A stretch of 64,000 nt of DNA from Ascaphus truei. Taxonomy: Eukaryota > Chordata > Amphibia > Anura > Ascaphidae. Location of the stretch: assembly GCA_036426205.1 (NCBI GenBank), contig CM071570.1, forward strand, positions 72,122,728 through 72,186,727. Reading direction: 5' to 3'. Position numbers and translations under genes: made by a program. Below the pieces are notes generated by a model. The model was not told the DNA's origin and ran no database searches. It saw only the letters and a program-made list of their open reading frames with translations. Position 1 is the first letter of the stretch; each line of letters opens with the position of its first letter. Of this stretch, positions 20,645-34,362 are shown in pieces.

Positions 20645-21555
20645 TATAGTGTATTCTATGAATAAGAAGCATTATTATGCAATAATGTCACTCCCCATAC
20701 AACCACACCCCAAATCTGCTGCAGTGTTAACACAGGTAGGTGCCAAGAAACGTGATGCATTTACTAAGAAACTCTTATTCGGTATGACTCCCTGATTGCA
20801 AAACTGACCACACAACTGCTGTTATACAGCTAGATACCGCCCCAAATGCTTTATATTGCAGCATTAGGAACAGTTGATTAGAATGGAAAAGAAACCCACT
20901 TGAGTGCATGCATATTTAGAACATTCTTCATAGAGCTTGACATTAATCAGGATGGAAAGTGGTTAACTATCCTATTCCCCATCGCAAGTAAAAAAATAAC
21001 TACTTGACCCGCATGTTAAGATTAAAAAAAAAATGTTAAAAATCAGACTGTGGGTTGAGTTAGGGAGGGAAGGAAAGTTGTGGAAGTAAAATATGTTTTT
21101 TTTTTTCAAGGTATAGATGAATGCCTCTCAAAATAGATAAATCTGTGAGTGCCTATTTAGAAACCAGTTTCCTATTTACATAAGAAACGTGGTGTTAATA
21201 TGCATGAATAGGTTGACTTTTAGCTAATTTTGAGCAGCATCATAACAGTATATGAAATATACAGCACATGCAGTAAGAATTATTTGTTAAAATCAATCTT
21301 AAAGTGCTATTGATTTTTAATAACCACATAATAAACAATGAATAAATGACACGTATACGTCTGTAATATATAAAGTCCCTGATATCATTAGTATCCGTTC
21401 ATACTATTCTCTCATTCAGCAGCAGTCATGGTAATAAGAACATCATCAACAGTTTGGGGGGATAGAGCACCCGCTTCATAAAAACTAGTATATGTTTAAA
21501 ACATACAAATTATGAATGTGAAAAATGTATTACAAACATATATATATATATAATA

Positions 21556-21600
<45 letters not shown>

Positions 21601-22920
21601 ATAAATATATATAAAACACACATATTATAAATATAAACATGTGTGTGTGAGCACAAAAGCGGTTTTATGTTTATATAAACATATTATCTCATAATACTTT
21701 TAGAAACTGAACGTGTTACATGTGAACCAAAATGTGCTAAAGAAAATGTGTCACATGTCAAATAAGTCCTGCTAAATATACAGTATGCAGTGTGAAGTTA
21801 ACATCTAAGGATACCAGAATCCGATGATGAAATTGGAATATGTTGCGTAGCTTGTTACATTTATAGAAAATAGTCAATGCATATAATGTGAAACAGCAAA
21901 CAGAGTACGTGGGTGAAAGGACATTGAAGCTTATTACTGCAAAAGTAACATTATTAAACAGAAGTATTCTAACAGAAAATATACGTTTTTATATTAATGT
22001 TTTTTTTTAATACAAAGCAGTCAAAATTGTAAGTAGCTTTAATCTTACACATATTTAAAAAAATGCATGCAAAAAAAGGAGACATTGACTTTCAAGCTGT
22101 AACAAACACTTATAATATTTTAAAGCAATCTGTCTAAGTAAATCTTCTCTGTCAGCAGTGAGTGTAAATCCTGTTTGACAAAAAAAAATCCGAAATAAAG
22201 CAATGGGTCCGTTTGTTCTGGAGCTGATACAGGCAGGAAGAAGGCTTGTACTGGAGAGGTGCAGAGCTCACAGGCTGGACCAGAGCACACACAATGAGCA
22301 TGCTGCAATTCTGTCTTCAAGTCTCTCTGAGGGTCTGACCTTTTTATGTGAACATCTTTAAACTGCCAGAAGAGGAGGTTTGTGACTTTGGACCAAAATG
22401 TAACCACTGGGATATATATCGCAGCTCAGAAAAGTCACGAAGATATGAAAACATTTGACATACTCCTTCAAACAGATATTCTTTATCAGTGACTTGGAAA
22501 ATCAATGTTGGTGTTGGTTTTATCTTTTTAATCTCAACATATAGATGTCAGATTGTTTTTTTTTTTTTGTTTTGTTTTATTTTGTGCTTTTGCCTTTCTT
22601 CCTTATTTGAGTTATTCTCTATTATTGTGGGCACAGGTTGTGGGGAGTCTGTTTCTCTCCCGCGTGTAGATGTAGGCACCAGATGACTCAGTCAGTTGTA
22701 TATGGAGCACTTTCACGCCAAACAGCCATGTCTCTATCTCAGCCATTGTGATATCATTTAAACCCTATTGTCCTAAATTGTCAGGTTTGCACGTTCACTG
22801 AGTTATTTTTTGTGGTAAAGTGTGGGGATTCAAACTGTAATGTTAATACATTGTAATTTAAAATTCGAGCATCTGATTAATAATTTCTGCGTTTCTGTTT
22901 ATAGGCATTGAAACTCGTTA
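20645..22920. other. AT-rich DNA, no gene seen
   Basis: Contains a TA microsatellite at about 21538-21600. Otherwise nothing was recognised on either strand. Confidence 0.4.
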
Positions 22921-22939
22921 GACTGCTTTTGCATGTGAA

Positions 22940-23225
22940 ATGTGTGTGTGTGTGTGGTGTGCGTTGTGTAATATATATAGTGTAATTGTGTAATATATAG
23001 GGAGTCGCTCTGTGTCTCTCTCTATATACTATGTATCTCGATATAGTATCATCTCTCTCTCGATTCCCTCTACTCCTATATCTCTACTTCCGTCTCTGTG
23101 TGTGTGTATCTCTCTCTCTCTCCCCCTCCCTATGCACCTCCCTCCACGCCCGCCCTGCTATCTGCTCTCTCTCTCCTCTCTTCTCCTCTCTCTCTCTCTC
23201 TCGCTCTCCTCTCTATCTATAATAT
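22940..23225. repeat. GT and TC-rich simple repeats
   Basis: GT runs at 22940-22970 are followed by CTCTCTCTC-rich sequence through 23215. Confidence 0.85.
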
Positions 23226-23555
23226 ATAAATAGTATTATCAGAATTTTGATATTGACTACAAAAGCAAGCAAACACGGAGATTGATTCATCCAACAATTA
23301 AAAGGATAGAGTATATGCCCTGACACCAACCTCTTGTCTCCCTCATGAAGTTTAAGTACCTTCTATTCCTTCTAGGAAAATCCCTTCTATTACAATCACA
23401 TCACATCAGCCCAGCATTGAAAATCACTTGGAGCCTGGAACTGGAAGGTAAGTCTCTGGCTTCTGTTTCTAACATCTTCTCCCATTTTTTATTTCTCTTT
23501 AGTAGTTTTGATTGTGTCTTCAGCAATTTGTCATTTGAAATATTGACAGATGGCT

Positions 23556-23645
23556 AGAGAGAGAGAGAAAGAAAGAGAGAGAAAGAAAGAGAGAGAAAGA
23601 AAGAGAGAGAGAGAGGGGGGGAGGCAGGAGGAAAGAGAAAGAGAG
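23556..23645. repeat. (GAGA/GAAA)n purine tract
   Basis: A mixed GAGAGAAAGAAA repeat about 90 bp long. Confidence 0.9.
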
Positions 23646-26600
23646 AAACAGAACAAAGATTAGGAAGTTCAAAATAACATTTCCCATAGAATGTGAACAA
23701 TTATAAAAATGTTCAAATGAACAAATATTCTTTGAAGGTTTTTTTTACCCCCACAAGGTGAAATTGGTTATAATTTGTTGCTGAACAAAACGTGTTACAC
23801 AAAGGAAAATATATCCTAACATTAGGAAAAGACAAGTGTAGATAAAATGCGGATTGATTGACTGCTTTAGAATAGAAATTGACAAACAGATTGGGTCAAT
23901 CCTGCTGCTTTTGTGCTATCCTTACATTTAAGAGATGAGGCACTTACACATCTGAAAATCTATCAACATCTGCAAATTGTTGACTACAACGGCAAGAGGA
24001 TATTAAACTCGTTAGATTTGAGTAAAAATGCACGCGTTAATTGTGATATTTTCACATTAATCAGCCTGGAAAGGGAAAATGGAAAAATACAATTACCAAT
24101 ACACATTGTATTATGGGAGTAGCACTGTTTTGTGAAGTTTACATTACACAATAAATGTTATTAATAGCAGCAACTGATACCACAACTTGTGAATAGCTTT
24201 GCAGCAAAAGTAGAATCAAATGTATCATTTATGAAACCTTAAAATATATTATCAATGAACAATGTATTTATATATTTTGTGGATTTTCCATTCACAAATA
24301 TTGAAACTTGCCAGAATTTGTCTCAATGAATTAATCAATCACACGGGATCGGATTCTTTTGCGGTTGTTCTTAAAAGCACTTAGCAGCTTAGCTAGAGAA
24401 AATATCCACCAGGTACTTAGCCTGATAAGAAGTTTCTAGCACACTATGCAAAATACTTAACTAAGCGATATGCTCAGTAAAAGTCAATTATCTGTGTTAG
24501 ATATAGAAAATAAATATGTATGCAGTATGCGTTGGTATGACAATATATAATAGGTTATTCCTCCCAATAAATAGTCATTATTTCCCTAAACAATAACACT
24601 AGAGACCCAATAGGTCCAGAAATCTCATGCACTACATACATGTAATACGATCTCTGATGTAAAGCTATTGAAATCCATGCTAAATGAAAGAAAAAAATAC
24701 AATAACAAAAAACACCTTATATTGTATGTCTTTATTTATTTTAAAGGAACAGAATGCTATCTCCCCATATGGTACAAACAGTGTTATGATGAGCACATGC
24801 ACACATTATTAAATCGGTGATATAAGTATGATGGTATACAGAAATATGCTACAAGATAACACAATTGATTAGTGAGCAAACCCTATCTGTATTTTTTAAG
24901 CATAACTTTAATTGTCTTTAGAATTAGTGTCTCCTCAATGCGGCCCTATACCTTCTGTGACTGACCCCCAATTAAATATTTGAAAGTGTTTAAAAGGTAG
25001 CATTAAGGTAATAAATACAGCATTTCGTAATTTTTAGAAAGAAAATCAGTTTATATGTCAAGGTACAGAAGCATGCATGTGACTGCATTTGTAACTACTT
25101 TTGTGTAATGATTGGGGGCTTAAAACAGGAGTTTCACAGTTGAAGGTTGAGGTAAAAAGTTCCTTTCTTGTCACTGCTAAACACTGGCGTGTGATTTCAT
25201 CCACTTCAGAATCCAACATGAATAGAGCTATAGGACTCCGATCCTAGTTACTCGAATTAACTTGTTAAATGCTGAGTTTTGTGTTGATTTCCTTTTATTT
25301 TCAGCACCGCGACCGAATGCCATTAAAGCCAAGATGGGGTATAATGGAAATATCATCAGGAGACAATTACCATTTCACAGTATTCACTTCTACTCACAGA
25401 CACTGTCATTTGAGAAATAGGATCATTTGATTTCGCATTGCACTAAATAACACCCAACGGTTTCAAATTGCCAGTTTCTTAAAAACCACCCATTGGAATA
25501 AATTGCTGCGCTTCTCTTTCCTTTTCAGAGAAATATTAGGTGAATCGTGTATATAACTAACAAAAAAAAAAAAAAAAAGAAAGATAACAGGGAACAGACA
25601 TCACTCTTGGGAACTGACCAAATCAGAGATGGTGACAGTGAAGGTGTTATAGATGGATGACAGCATACTGTGACTGGAGTTTTTTTCCCTTGTGAAAATA
25701 ATTCTCTTTTTAGGTAAAACCTGTCATTCTAATATAATGCGCATTCTTTCAAATAAAAAAAAGTACGTGGAAATGTAACGACTTCCAATCATTCCTATCA
25801 CAGATGTGATGACCTGTGTTCACTCTGTTCAGGACCATTGGTGCAGTCCCTACTCCAGTAAATATATGATATCTTTACTGTTGTCCCATACCTCCTCTTC
25901 TGTCTTCTGCAGCAGATCACTTCCAGGTATTGATCTTTTCACATGCCATTTTAATTCAAGAGTCCACTTTATAGTCCGCGTCTGGCAGATGGATGGTGTG
26001 AAACTGCTCGCCTAGACCTTACAGGAAACAGTAAGAGCGCTGTTATCCACCGAGCCACCATATTTCCATCACAGGCTGTGGACATTTGCTATACTCATGG
26101 TCAGAATAATTCAAAAATCATCTGGATGTTGTCTTTTAACTAGGTGCATGATTTTGCAAGAAATCTTCTGCGTGGGCCTGGTTACGTTGATGTGTCTTAT
26201 TTGTTCTTTATACTAAACAGAAGTTTGAGCAACATATTCAATTTTCATATTGACTTTTCTCTAGGTGAACGTCTTCTAATTCGTAACTAATGGCCTCATT
26301 GGTACCATATACTTTATTTGAACATATATATCTGCTACTCTATGAAAGTCATATTCAACAAGACCCCAATCTCAGCGTACGAGTTGGCAAAATCACTCAA
26401 TGCATTGACGTGGTTTTATAGGATCAATCAATTTGGGAGGTCACGTGTGCAGAGGTTATTTTCAGTCTTGGGCCGAATTCCTGACACATTCACTCATGGG
26501 GACAAGTCACATCTGTACTAGTAAACAGCATAAGAACAAGAATATCTGAATATTAGAGGAGCAAGCTACCGTCGTCTCAAGAATACCAAAATAATATGTT

Positions 26601-27636
26601 CATAAACCAGTTTAGTAAAAAAAAAAAAAAAATGGTGTAATTAGGCAACAGAGACAGAAATATAGTAATGTGACGTTTATATTTTGTAATTACAACATAT
26701 TGTTGGTTTTGCTACTTTCACACACAGTTGACAGTGCATTTGGATTGGTATATTAGATTATTGTGGAAACCACTTTCAGTCTAAGCACTAAGAGAAACAT
26801 TGTACATATAAGTTATGACTGAATCTCCCCCCACCTTGTGTCCTGTATGCTGTGTTTGTTGAGGAGTACTTTAAAGGGCGTATCTGGTATGTTTTAGGCT
26901 AATGGTACATTTGACACATGCATAACATCTGCTACCATATGGGTCACGTTTGATTTTGAATAAGAGTAATGAAGAAGAAGTATTAGCTATGACAAATCTA
27001 GCAGATCGATGTTGATGTTTGACAGTTCATTGGCTCCGTATTGGATCGCTTGTGTCAAAGGAGTCTATGCATATAGTCTCCAGGCTTTCACACTGCAGCA
27101 AACAGACCACCTGCCACATCAATGTCCCCGCTTTACAGGGAATGTTCTCTCTGAGCTGCTATTTTTGCCCCGCACTTGCATCCCTATGATGTTGACACAT
27201 AGACCCAAGTGTCTTCCAACTATAAATTCCTGAATCCAAAATAAAGTGAGTATTTGAAAGGCCATTTCCCCATGTATGGGTGGACATTTACTGATGCTCT
27301 GTTTGAAGTAGTCTGACCATCATAGTATTATTTTTCCAGTTAGTCCTGCTTTTGATGATGTTTCATGTGGGATGTTGATGTTAAACTTCCGATATTTGAG
27401 CTGACTTGAAGAGCAGCTGATGGCTGGACTTAAAATAATCATAATCAATCCGAAGTGCAAGACCGTGACCCTCATTTACTACAAAACGGTAAAGAGTGAG
27501 TTGGTAAGGTCTCCAAATCGGCATTAAACACACCCCTCTAGTCACACACACACAAATAGCAATCTCCCAGTGTGGAAAAATGCAAGGATGGTCTGAAAAT
27601 TACAAATATCTGCTAGGTGTTAGTAAATGATTCAAA
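23646..27636. other. Low-copy-looking DNA without recognised genes
   Basis: No transposon terminus or protein motif was found. An A-run lies at about 25561-25580. This is one of the longest stretches free of identifiable mobile elements in the window, so regulatory sequence is possible but not shown. Confidence 0.4.
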
Positions 27637-28762
27637 GGGGCCGAATCCGTAATTGCGAGCTGTGTGTGTAGGAGCGCGATAAATCTCCTGTGTTTGGCGG
27701 GAATTTGCCGCTAAATGCAGGTAAATAGCGATTGTGAGATACAATGGTGAGTTGCAATGTTGCGAGTTCCTGCAGTCAGTGGCGGATGACGATGTATCCG
27801 TATTTCACTTGAAGTGGCGTCACCTCTGCAATAAATAAAAAAAAACTCCTTCTTGTTAAAGCATTCAGTTACTCACCGTAGTGACTGTCTTGCTGTTACT
27901 GACATTAGCAAACCTTTTACTGCTGTCCCTAATTAGATATTTTGAAAATCACCTGGTGCAGTGCTACAGTGTGTCTTCTGTTCTTTGACACGTGAAGAGG
28001 TGATACATGTGTTGCGTGTCTTGTGACATTTCATGTACATTTGGTCTGTGTGTTGGACTCTGTTGAAAGCTTACAGTACATTTCAGTGAGTTTGCTGTGT
28101 GTACTGTAACCCGTGCATGCAGCAGTGGGGAATCACTTCATGCATCTGTATTGAAGAAGAATTTGGCGGCAACTTTTGAACATGAAAAATCACCTCAGTA
28201 GTTTGACATTACATTCTGTTACTCACAGCAGTGTGGTTTCTGCTGCTAGTGACATTAGCAAGGCTTTCACAGCGCTGTCCCTCAATAGATAGTTTTAGGA
28301 ACATACCTGTTCTTGTCATTCACAAGACAGACACCTTGGCTAACATTAATAAGTATTTTATATAAACAACACATGTAACAGGTTCTGAATGACATGTAAT
28401 ACATTGGCAGCTGCGCTGCCAGCAGCAACAGTACAATGACACTAACAATGTCACTAGCAGATGAAATTTTCGGCTCTCGCCTGCTGTTTGGTTGCCGCAG
28501 CTATTTTGGCGCTTTTTCTCGCAAGGAGTTTCTCCCCGCCACTCCCCGAGATCTTACTCGGCATCTACGCATCTGCGTGTGCTTTTAATATGGCGAAATA
28601 GCCATTCTCCGCCACCGCCCAGCGCTTGATTTCCTGGCAACAATTGCATATGCGTGTTTTTTCAGGTAACTCGCACACATACCGCCATCAACTGCGACTA
28701 CATGCCAATCTCGCAATAAAACAGCCAAATTCAGCCTTCTCGCAAGTTACTGCATCGGCCCC
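27637..28762. mobile_element. Harbinger-like non-autonomous element (AAA target duplication)
   Basis: The left end is GGGGCCGAATCCGTAATTGC and the right end, read inward, is GGGGCCGATGCAGTAACTTG; both continue to TTGCGAG. AAA flanks both ends (27634-27636 and 28763-28765). The interior has an imperfect direct repeat near 27895-27960 and 28245-28305 (GACATTAGCAA..., CTGTCCCT...). No transposase was recognised. It shares its terminus style with the elements at 19990 and 62086. Confidence 0.65.
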
Positions 28763-28879
28763 AAAGGCTCATAAAAACTATTTTTGCAATAGCTTTGCAG
28801 ATAGTAATAATCCAAAAGATTGGAGTGGGTGCTCCTGCTAACGTACTAAACTGTACTATGTAGAAAGGTAAAAAAAAGA

Positions 28880-29140
28880 AAAGAAGAAGAAGCAGGTACA
28901 CCAATTGGCACAATAAATGTGTCTTTACTAACTCAACGTTTCAAGATACACTGATCTCTTCTTCCGGCTGTGTTACAATGGATAAAGCAAGAAAGGTTTA
29001 ACTAAAAAACAGTGCATCTTGGAAGGTATCTATCCCTCGCTGTATGCGATTTATGACTTGAGGTGTTAAATGGTCCCTGAATGTTAGTGATGTAAGAGTG
29101 TGTAGCATTAGTTTTTGATTATTAAGCTCGGCTAACGCCT
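28880..29140 (-). mobile_element. PLE 3'-end relic with hammerhead-like motif
   Basis: On the reverse strand a CGGAAGA block, helix II AAGAGAT/ATCTT and GAAACGTTGAG occur at about 28935-28975, followed by TTTATTGTGCC. The same block order, with GAAAGCTCGCAC, is at 44755-44800 and 47627-47672. U4 of the standard core is G here, so activity is not expected. A tail block GCTCGGCTAACGCCTAACAC is at 29125-29150 in forward orientation. Confidence 0.55.
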
Positions 29141-29154
29141 AACACGGTACAATA

Positions 29155-29225
29155 ATATATATTAGTCTATATCATAATTTGAGATATAATATATATTATA
29201 TATATATATATAATAATATATAAAC
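29155..29225. repeat. TA-rich microsatellite
   Basis: Imperfect (TA)n with TATATAATATA interruptions. Confidence 0.85.
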
Positions 29226-29774
29226 AAAAAAAAAAGAGTCCCACTTAAAGACTCACGCAAAATACTGAAAAAGGATATTATTCAAGGAAAAAATACATGA
29301 ATTACACAAAATGAATTAAAACAGTCCCCTCGGAACCCTGAGACATAAATTCTGGTGTAGGCACAAAATATAAATGTAATATAGTATAGAAGTTGCCCTA
29401 AAGACCAAAAATAATGTTGCAAGTTAGTGAAACCAAACAAATATTATAACCTTCTCAAATATCATAGACCGTCCTGTCAAATGGAGATCAAAACATGGAT
29501 AATAAGTGTACCTCTACCTATATGCTGCTTGAAATGATATAACTATATGACAGTACCACTCATCACCAACAGTAGTCATGACATATAAAAAGAAAACCAC
29601 AGTAGAGGAACTAGGCAAGATATACTGAATAGTCACACTAAGATGAAGAATGTGAGTCCTGAGAGGGAATAGTGATGGCATAAATTGCAGAGATAGTAGC
29701 GACAATATGGCCATAGCAGGTTGATTGAGGGTTTTGTACGTAGGGGCTATCAGTAACAAAAGCACAGCCGAGTC
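29226..29774. other. No recognisable gene
   Basis: AT-rich; probably the body of a decayed retroelement because a hammerhead-like motif follows, but no protein motif was found. Confidence 0.35.
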
Positions 29775-29818
29775 GTTTTCGAGCCCCTTGCTTCGTAAAG
29801 GGTGGCTTAAGCATGGTG
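29775..29818 (-). ncRNA. Degenerate hammerhead-like motif
   Basis: The reverse strand has TTTACGA where CTGACGA is expected, an AGC/GCT helix II around AAGG, and GAAAACG. Layout matches PLE ends; the core is mutated. Confidence 0.35.
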
Positions 29819-30284
29819 GCCGATCAGTGCTTTAAAGTGACAAAACAGTTGAGTGTAATCCAATACGTCATCAGGTATGTTTTATAACTATAGTTTGAAT
29901 TACTTTTGATGTAAGCAATTTTGGGTGTTTTATTTCTAGTGTTGCAGGTTATTTGTTGTTTTGATATCCATAGGTCCCCAGCAACGTCCATTAGGTTTAT
30001 TATAACTATTAGTTTAATTTACTATTGATTTAAGCAATTGGGGTTATTTCTATGTTTTTTGTTTGCAAGGTATTTGTTGTTTTTGAGATTATATATAGAT
30101 TATTATATCTATATATATATATCATAAGATTACCAATGCACAGCCGGCACACCATATGCAGTAAATAAGTTTTGGGGGCTTATCCCATAAAGCAAACAGA
30201 CCTACGATACCGTTTGCAGCACGACATCAAGGACAGCACGCAGGTAACAAATCATGAATTTTCTATATTTGATAGAAGACACAA

Positions 30285-30395
30285 AAACCGTAGGTTTCGG
30301 TCCCCCAGTGGGACCTTTCTCCAACGCGTTTTGACTAGAACCGACTCCGACGAAGACGGTTCTAGTCGAAACGCGTTGGAGTGGGAGTCTGCTGA
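30285..30395. mobile_element. PLE-derived palindrome with hammerhead-like motifs
   Basis: A near-perfect inverted repeat has arms CTCCAACGCGTTTTGACTAG (left) and the complementary CTAGTCGAAACGCGTTGGAG (right), separated by a short spacer. In forward orientation CCGACGA precedes a GAC/GTC helix II and GAAACGCGTTGGAGT, a hammerhead lacking U4. A reverse-strand relic (GGTCCC...GGGACCGAAAC) lies just to the left. Confidence 0.6.
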
Positions 30396-30905
30396 GGGGG
30401 GGCCCTACCTTCCCTTACCGATACATGAGGGCTCTGACGTACCCTTCTGCCCATGGATCCCTACACTGAGTGTGTGTATACCAGCACATTGCTACCTGAT
30501 TCTCTTGTATCACTCCATGCAACTAATCATAACGATTGTTGGTGATCTCTTAATGTGGATATTTCTTTTTCTACAGTGTAGGTTCTCATTCCACAGATGT
30601 GCTTTCACAGAGTCCGTGTCCTGTGCATGTGCTCTATGTTTTAGGAACCCTGCCTCCAGGTTCACATTGTTTGGTAGAGTGTGAGCCCCCCCCTCACGCT
30701 TTAACTTATCTGTTTTACTCACTTAATAAAATTCTTTGTTCACTTAAGGTATGTCCGTGGCTTTCTACAAGTTGCTTTTCTTGTTGTGTTCATAAATATT
30801 TATAACCTTAGCACCACTTGTTGAGTTTGATTTACTTATGACTTATTGACAGTTTGAGGGACACTAATTATGGGGTAGTGTTGAGCGATATTTTGTTGTG
30901 TGTTC
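30396..30905. other. No recognisable gene
   Basis: Contains short open stretches without motifs. Likely adjoining retroelement remains. Confidence 0.35.
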
Positions 30906-30909
30906 ATCA

Positions 30910-31014
30910 TAGATATATATATATATATCTATATATATATATATATCATTATATTATATATATATATTAATATATATATATAATATCTGAGGAGAAATGA
31001 GAGAGAGAGAGGAG

Positions 31015-31045
<31 letters not shown>

Positions 31046-31060
31046 GTATATATAATACAT
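30910..31060. repeat. TA and GA simple repeats
   Basis: TATATATC tracts at 30910-30985 pass into GAGAGAGAG tracts at 30995-31050. Confidence 0.9.
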
Positions 31061-31069
31061 GTAGTCGCG

Positions 31070-31858
31070 AGTTCACTGCTTACTCAGGTGGGGGGCACTG
31101 CTGGGCTGATCTGGATACATGGAGCTCCGCACGAGTGGGGTGGGGGAGGGGGTGGAGGACTGCTGCGGACTGTGTTGCGCAGCCTGCGCAGTTGCGGCTG
31201 AGACGGTGGCCATTTTGAATGCCCATAAGGCAGGCAGGAAAAAGGCGCAAGGGCTATTTTGTCTCAGGACTCCTCCGCGGGATCCAGAGAGGCGACGGTT
31301 TAGTCCGCGAGGGAGCTGGAGGAAGAGAAGGTTGTGTCCAGGGAGCAGTAGCCTCCTGGACTAGGCCAGAGACTTGCCTCCTTAGGCCCCAGATAGCCCC
31401 TGTCATCTATTGAGTATTGCATGGACTGAACAGACTACAGGGATCACCGCTTATGTTAGACTGCAGGGATGAGAGACTTTGCGTTAGACCTCCGGTCTGG
31501 AGCTCACCCACGATGGCGGATCAGGATCCTTAGGAGAGAAGGGGATTTGGTTGGAGGCCCGCTACGTGGGACCAGCTCCGACTCACCACGCGGTCAGCAC
31601 CTGGGTACTGCAGTACCAGGCAGGGTACCCAGTGCACCTAACTCCACAGGGGGTAGCGCTACCTCACATTTGGGTGGAACTTGCTGGGACAGGACCCAGG
31701 GGTATTGGTGGCACAGCACCCTCAGTGCTTTGGGGAACCACCAAGTGTGTGGGTCACTGGGTTATACTGTGGGCACCGTGTGTTTATATTGTTGAGTGTG
31801 TGTGACAGTAACGCTTAGTAGTTAGTAGCTTTGTTCTGGGTGGTGTATTGTGTTATCT
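31070..31858. other. GC-rich repeat of unknown class
   Basis: CpG-rich sequence with open stretches that lack recognisable domains. It is interrupted by a retroposon tail at 31859 and may resume at 32011. It could be an LTR or a 5' untranslated region of a retroelement. Confidence 0.35.
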
Positions 31859-32010
31859 TAGATTGTAAGTCTTCGGGGCAGGGATTCTCTTTCCTAGTGT
31901 CTGATTTTGCTGCACTTATGTATAATTATTTAATGCCCTGTACTGTATTCTTTGTGAAGCGCTAGTACACTTTGGCGCTATATAAATAAAGACATACCAA
32001 TACAAGACAA
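31859..32010 (+). repeat. LINE 3' tail (same family as 1390-1565)
   Basis: AGATTGTAAGTCTTCGGGGC, then GCGCTATATAAATAAAGACA match, in the opposite orientation, the tail of the LINE relic at 1382-2450. Only the 3' end is present. Confidence 0.7.
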
Positions 32011-32219
32011 TACTGTTATTGGGTCTGTGGAGGGTGTTATCCCAACAACGCTAGGATCCCTTCAGTAGGTGGAGGCGTGCATGCACGGAGAAAGACCTCA
32101 CCCCAGGCTCCCTGAGGTGGAGGCTTAGGCCCTGTGAGGCAAAAAGGTACAGCAGCACGTGTAGTCTCTAGGCATAAGGAAAGGGGGGGTACATACATAA
32201 CGTAAAAATACATGTCACC

Positions 32220-33240
32220 AAATTCCTAAAGCGCTATTGTTCAGGGCATCGTGTATAAATGTGTGTGCAGGCCTTTCTCCTGCTGCGGCCTGAACAATTG
32301 TTTATTGCAGTGTCTTTTTCCTAGCATCAAAAGTTTCTCCTGAGATTATTTGCCAGTTACGATTCGTGCTCCATCAATAATATACCTTATTGACACATGC
32401 GCGTTTGTTTCCTAGTCAGGATTCCATGAACCGAGGTGGCTCTAATTGTGATCTCTTCCACAGCCGCTAATCAACCATAATTTCCCCCATCCCAGCCCCA
32501 TCAATTGCTCTTTAGTTTGAATGAATGTGGAGTCTGCTTCTTTTGTACATGTAATAAACCTACATTCAGCATCTCTCGGTGAGGCTATTTGAGTGCGAAC
32601 GTAAATCTACCGTTTGCTTGCTGAGATTAATTGATATTGTTGGTGGCTTGCTTTTGTTGTGCTGCAGAGAGCTGAAAAGGCCCAGTGACATATTGCGCGA
32701 GTGAGAAAGGAGCCCCCAAACATCCAAATTCTCACTGCTGAGGTTCTTTCGAGGTCGAGGGGTATAGACTGATCACATGTTTCATTCTTTTCTATTTTTA
32801 TACATTAGAAAAGATGATCGAAAGAATAAAGGACGGGGCTTTTCAACATTACACTAAATAGCTCCTGATGTCATGGAACGGCTCACATTTCAAAAAAAGA
32901 CAGAAGCACAGGCTCTCTCTATCTAAGACCCAGAGGTATGTCTGTTTTGCCCACCCCTACACCCAGGCACTTACATTGTATTAATTTGTATCGCTCATTA
33001 ATAATGGGTAAAGTGTTTTCTTTTGGCGTTAAATATAGAACATAAGCCGACTCATTGCCCTAGCATCAAATAGCTTGTTGCAAGATGTTGTAAGTACATA
33101 TAAGTATCCTGTTTTTTTTTATTTTATTAGGGGCCTTAGCTCAATATACTTTACTGGACAGCAACAGATAGAGGTATACATGAAAATATTATCTGATTTT
33201 AAATGTTTTACGTAATCCATGCCTCAGATCAATAGAGGTG
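32220..33240. other. Low-copy sequence, candidate regulatory DNA
   Basis: No transposon or coding signature. The part at 32400-32670 has several homeodomain-type TAAT/ATTA cores and an even, non-repetitive composition, as in conserved noncoding elements. Conservation cannot be judged here. Confidence 0.25.
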
Positions 33241-33427
33241 GAAAAAGTTGTCGTGTGTGTGGATATAACACACACACCACACACAACAACATATATATCT
33301 GATACATATATATCTATTAGATCTAATACCATATGGAAGATATACTACGATATATATATATCATATCATAATATATATATATCTAACACGTGTTTGTTTA
33401 ATTTGATACAGTAAATATCGTAATAAA

Positions 33428-33459
33428 ATGTTAAACAACACACACACACAGAGACAGTG

Positions 33460-33512
<53 letters not shown>
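33428..33512. repeat. (CA)n microsatellite
   Basis: Nearly perfect CA repeat with one GAGACAGTGG interruption. Confidence 0.95.
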
Positions 33513-33513
<1 letters not shown>

Positions 33514-33899
33514 TATAATGTCACATAGAACTGTGGAGGACCATTGCCATACCTGTGGGCATTGCTAACGTTGGCGATTCTTCCTACAGCTCCACGTAAA
33601 AACATAAATGTTCTTTCCCAAAGGTTTTGTTATGGATTTTCTGGGCAGCATTTACTGAGATTCCCCTCAATAGTCACAGATGTGCAACCAATTAAGACGA
33701 TTCATTTACTTCTTTCTTTATTTGTTCATTGTTTTTATTCCCCCGAGCCATCATACCAAGTTTAGGGATTCAATTAAACAATCCCATGATGTTCGTGTTC
33801 TTTACAAACCCACTGCTTATTGCAAATATTTTCCTTTTCTAAGTTCTTTAAAAAAAAGAAGAAAAAAAAAAGGAAACTGTCTCCTTTCTTTTTCATTAG

Positions 33900-34180
33900 A
33901 TGCAGGGTAATTGATAGTCTCTATCAGGGGTCAGGATTTGCATAGGAATTAAGAACAGCAAATTAATTTGATATTCCATGCACATCTCCAATTATTCCTG
34001 CAGACCTTTGTCTGTATCTCTGGCTCAGAGAAGGTTCAGCTGCTCTTCAGCCAAACAACATCTGTGCAGTTAATAATTTGATAAACACATAATCCAAATA
34101 GTTTCTGAATGATCTGCCAAGCAAAGGACTGTTTTACCATTAGTCAAAGCTTAATATGAATGGGCGATGTGGGTTTAAAA
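33900..34180. other. Low-copy sequence, candidate regulatory DNA
   Basis: Non-repetitive, AT-rich, with blocks such as GGATTTGCATAGGAATT and AATTAATTTGATATTCC. No gene. Conservation not testable here. Confidence 0.25.
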
Positions 34181-34362
34181 GATGGACTCCTTCAATTACC
34201 AAATATAGATGTCTGGATGAAAAATACTATGTTATACACTGCCAAAGTAAATAATTCAACACAATACATTTTAAATAAGGCGTGTAAGTGTTAATAATGA
34301 GGCTCAAATAAAGATATACAGTAGGAAGATGTGCTAATGTAATGTGTCACACATTATGTAGT

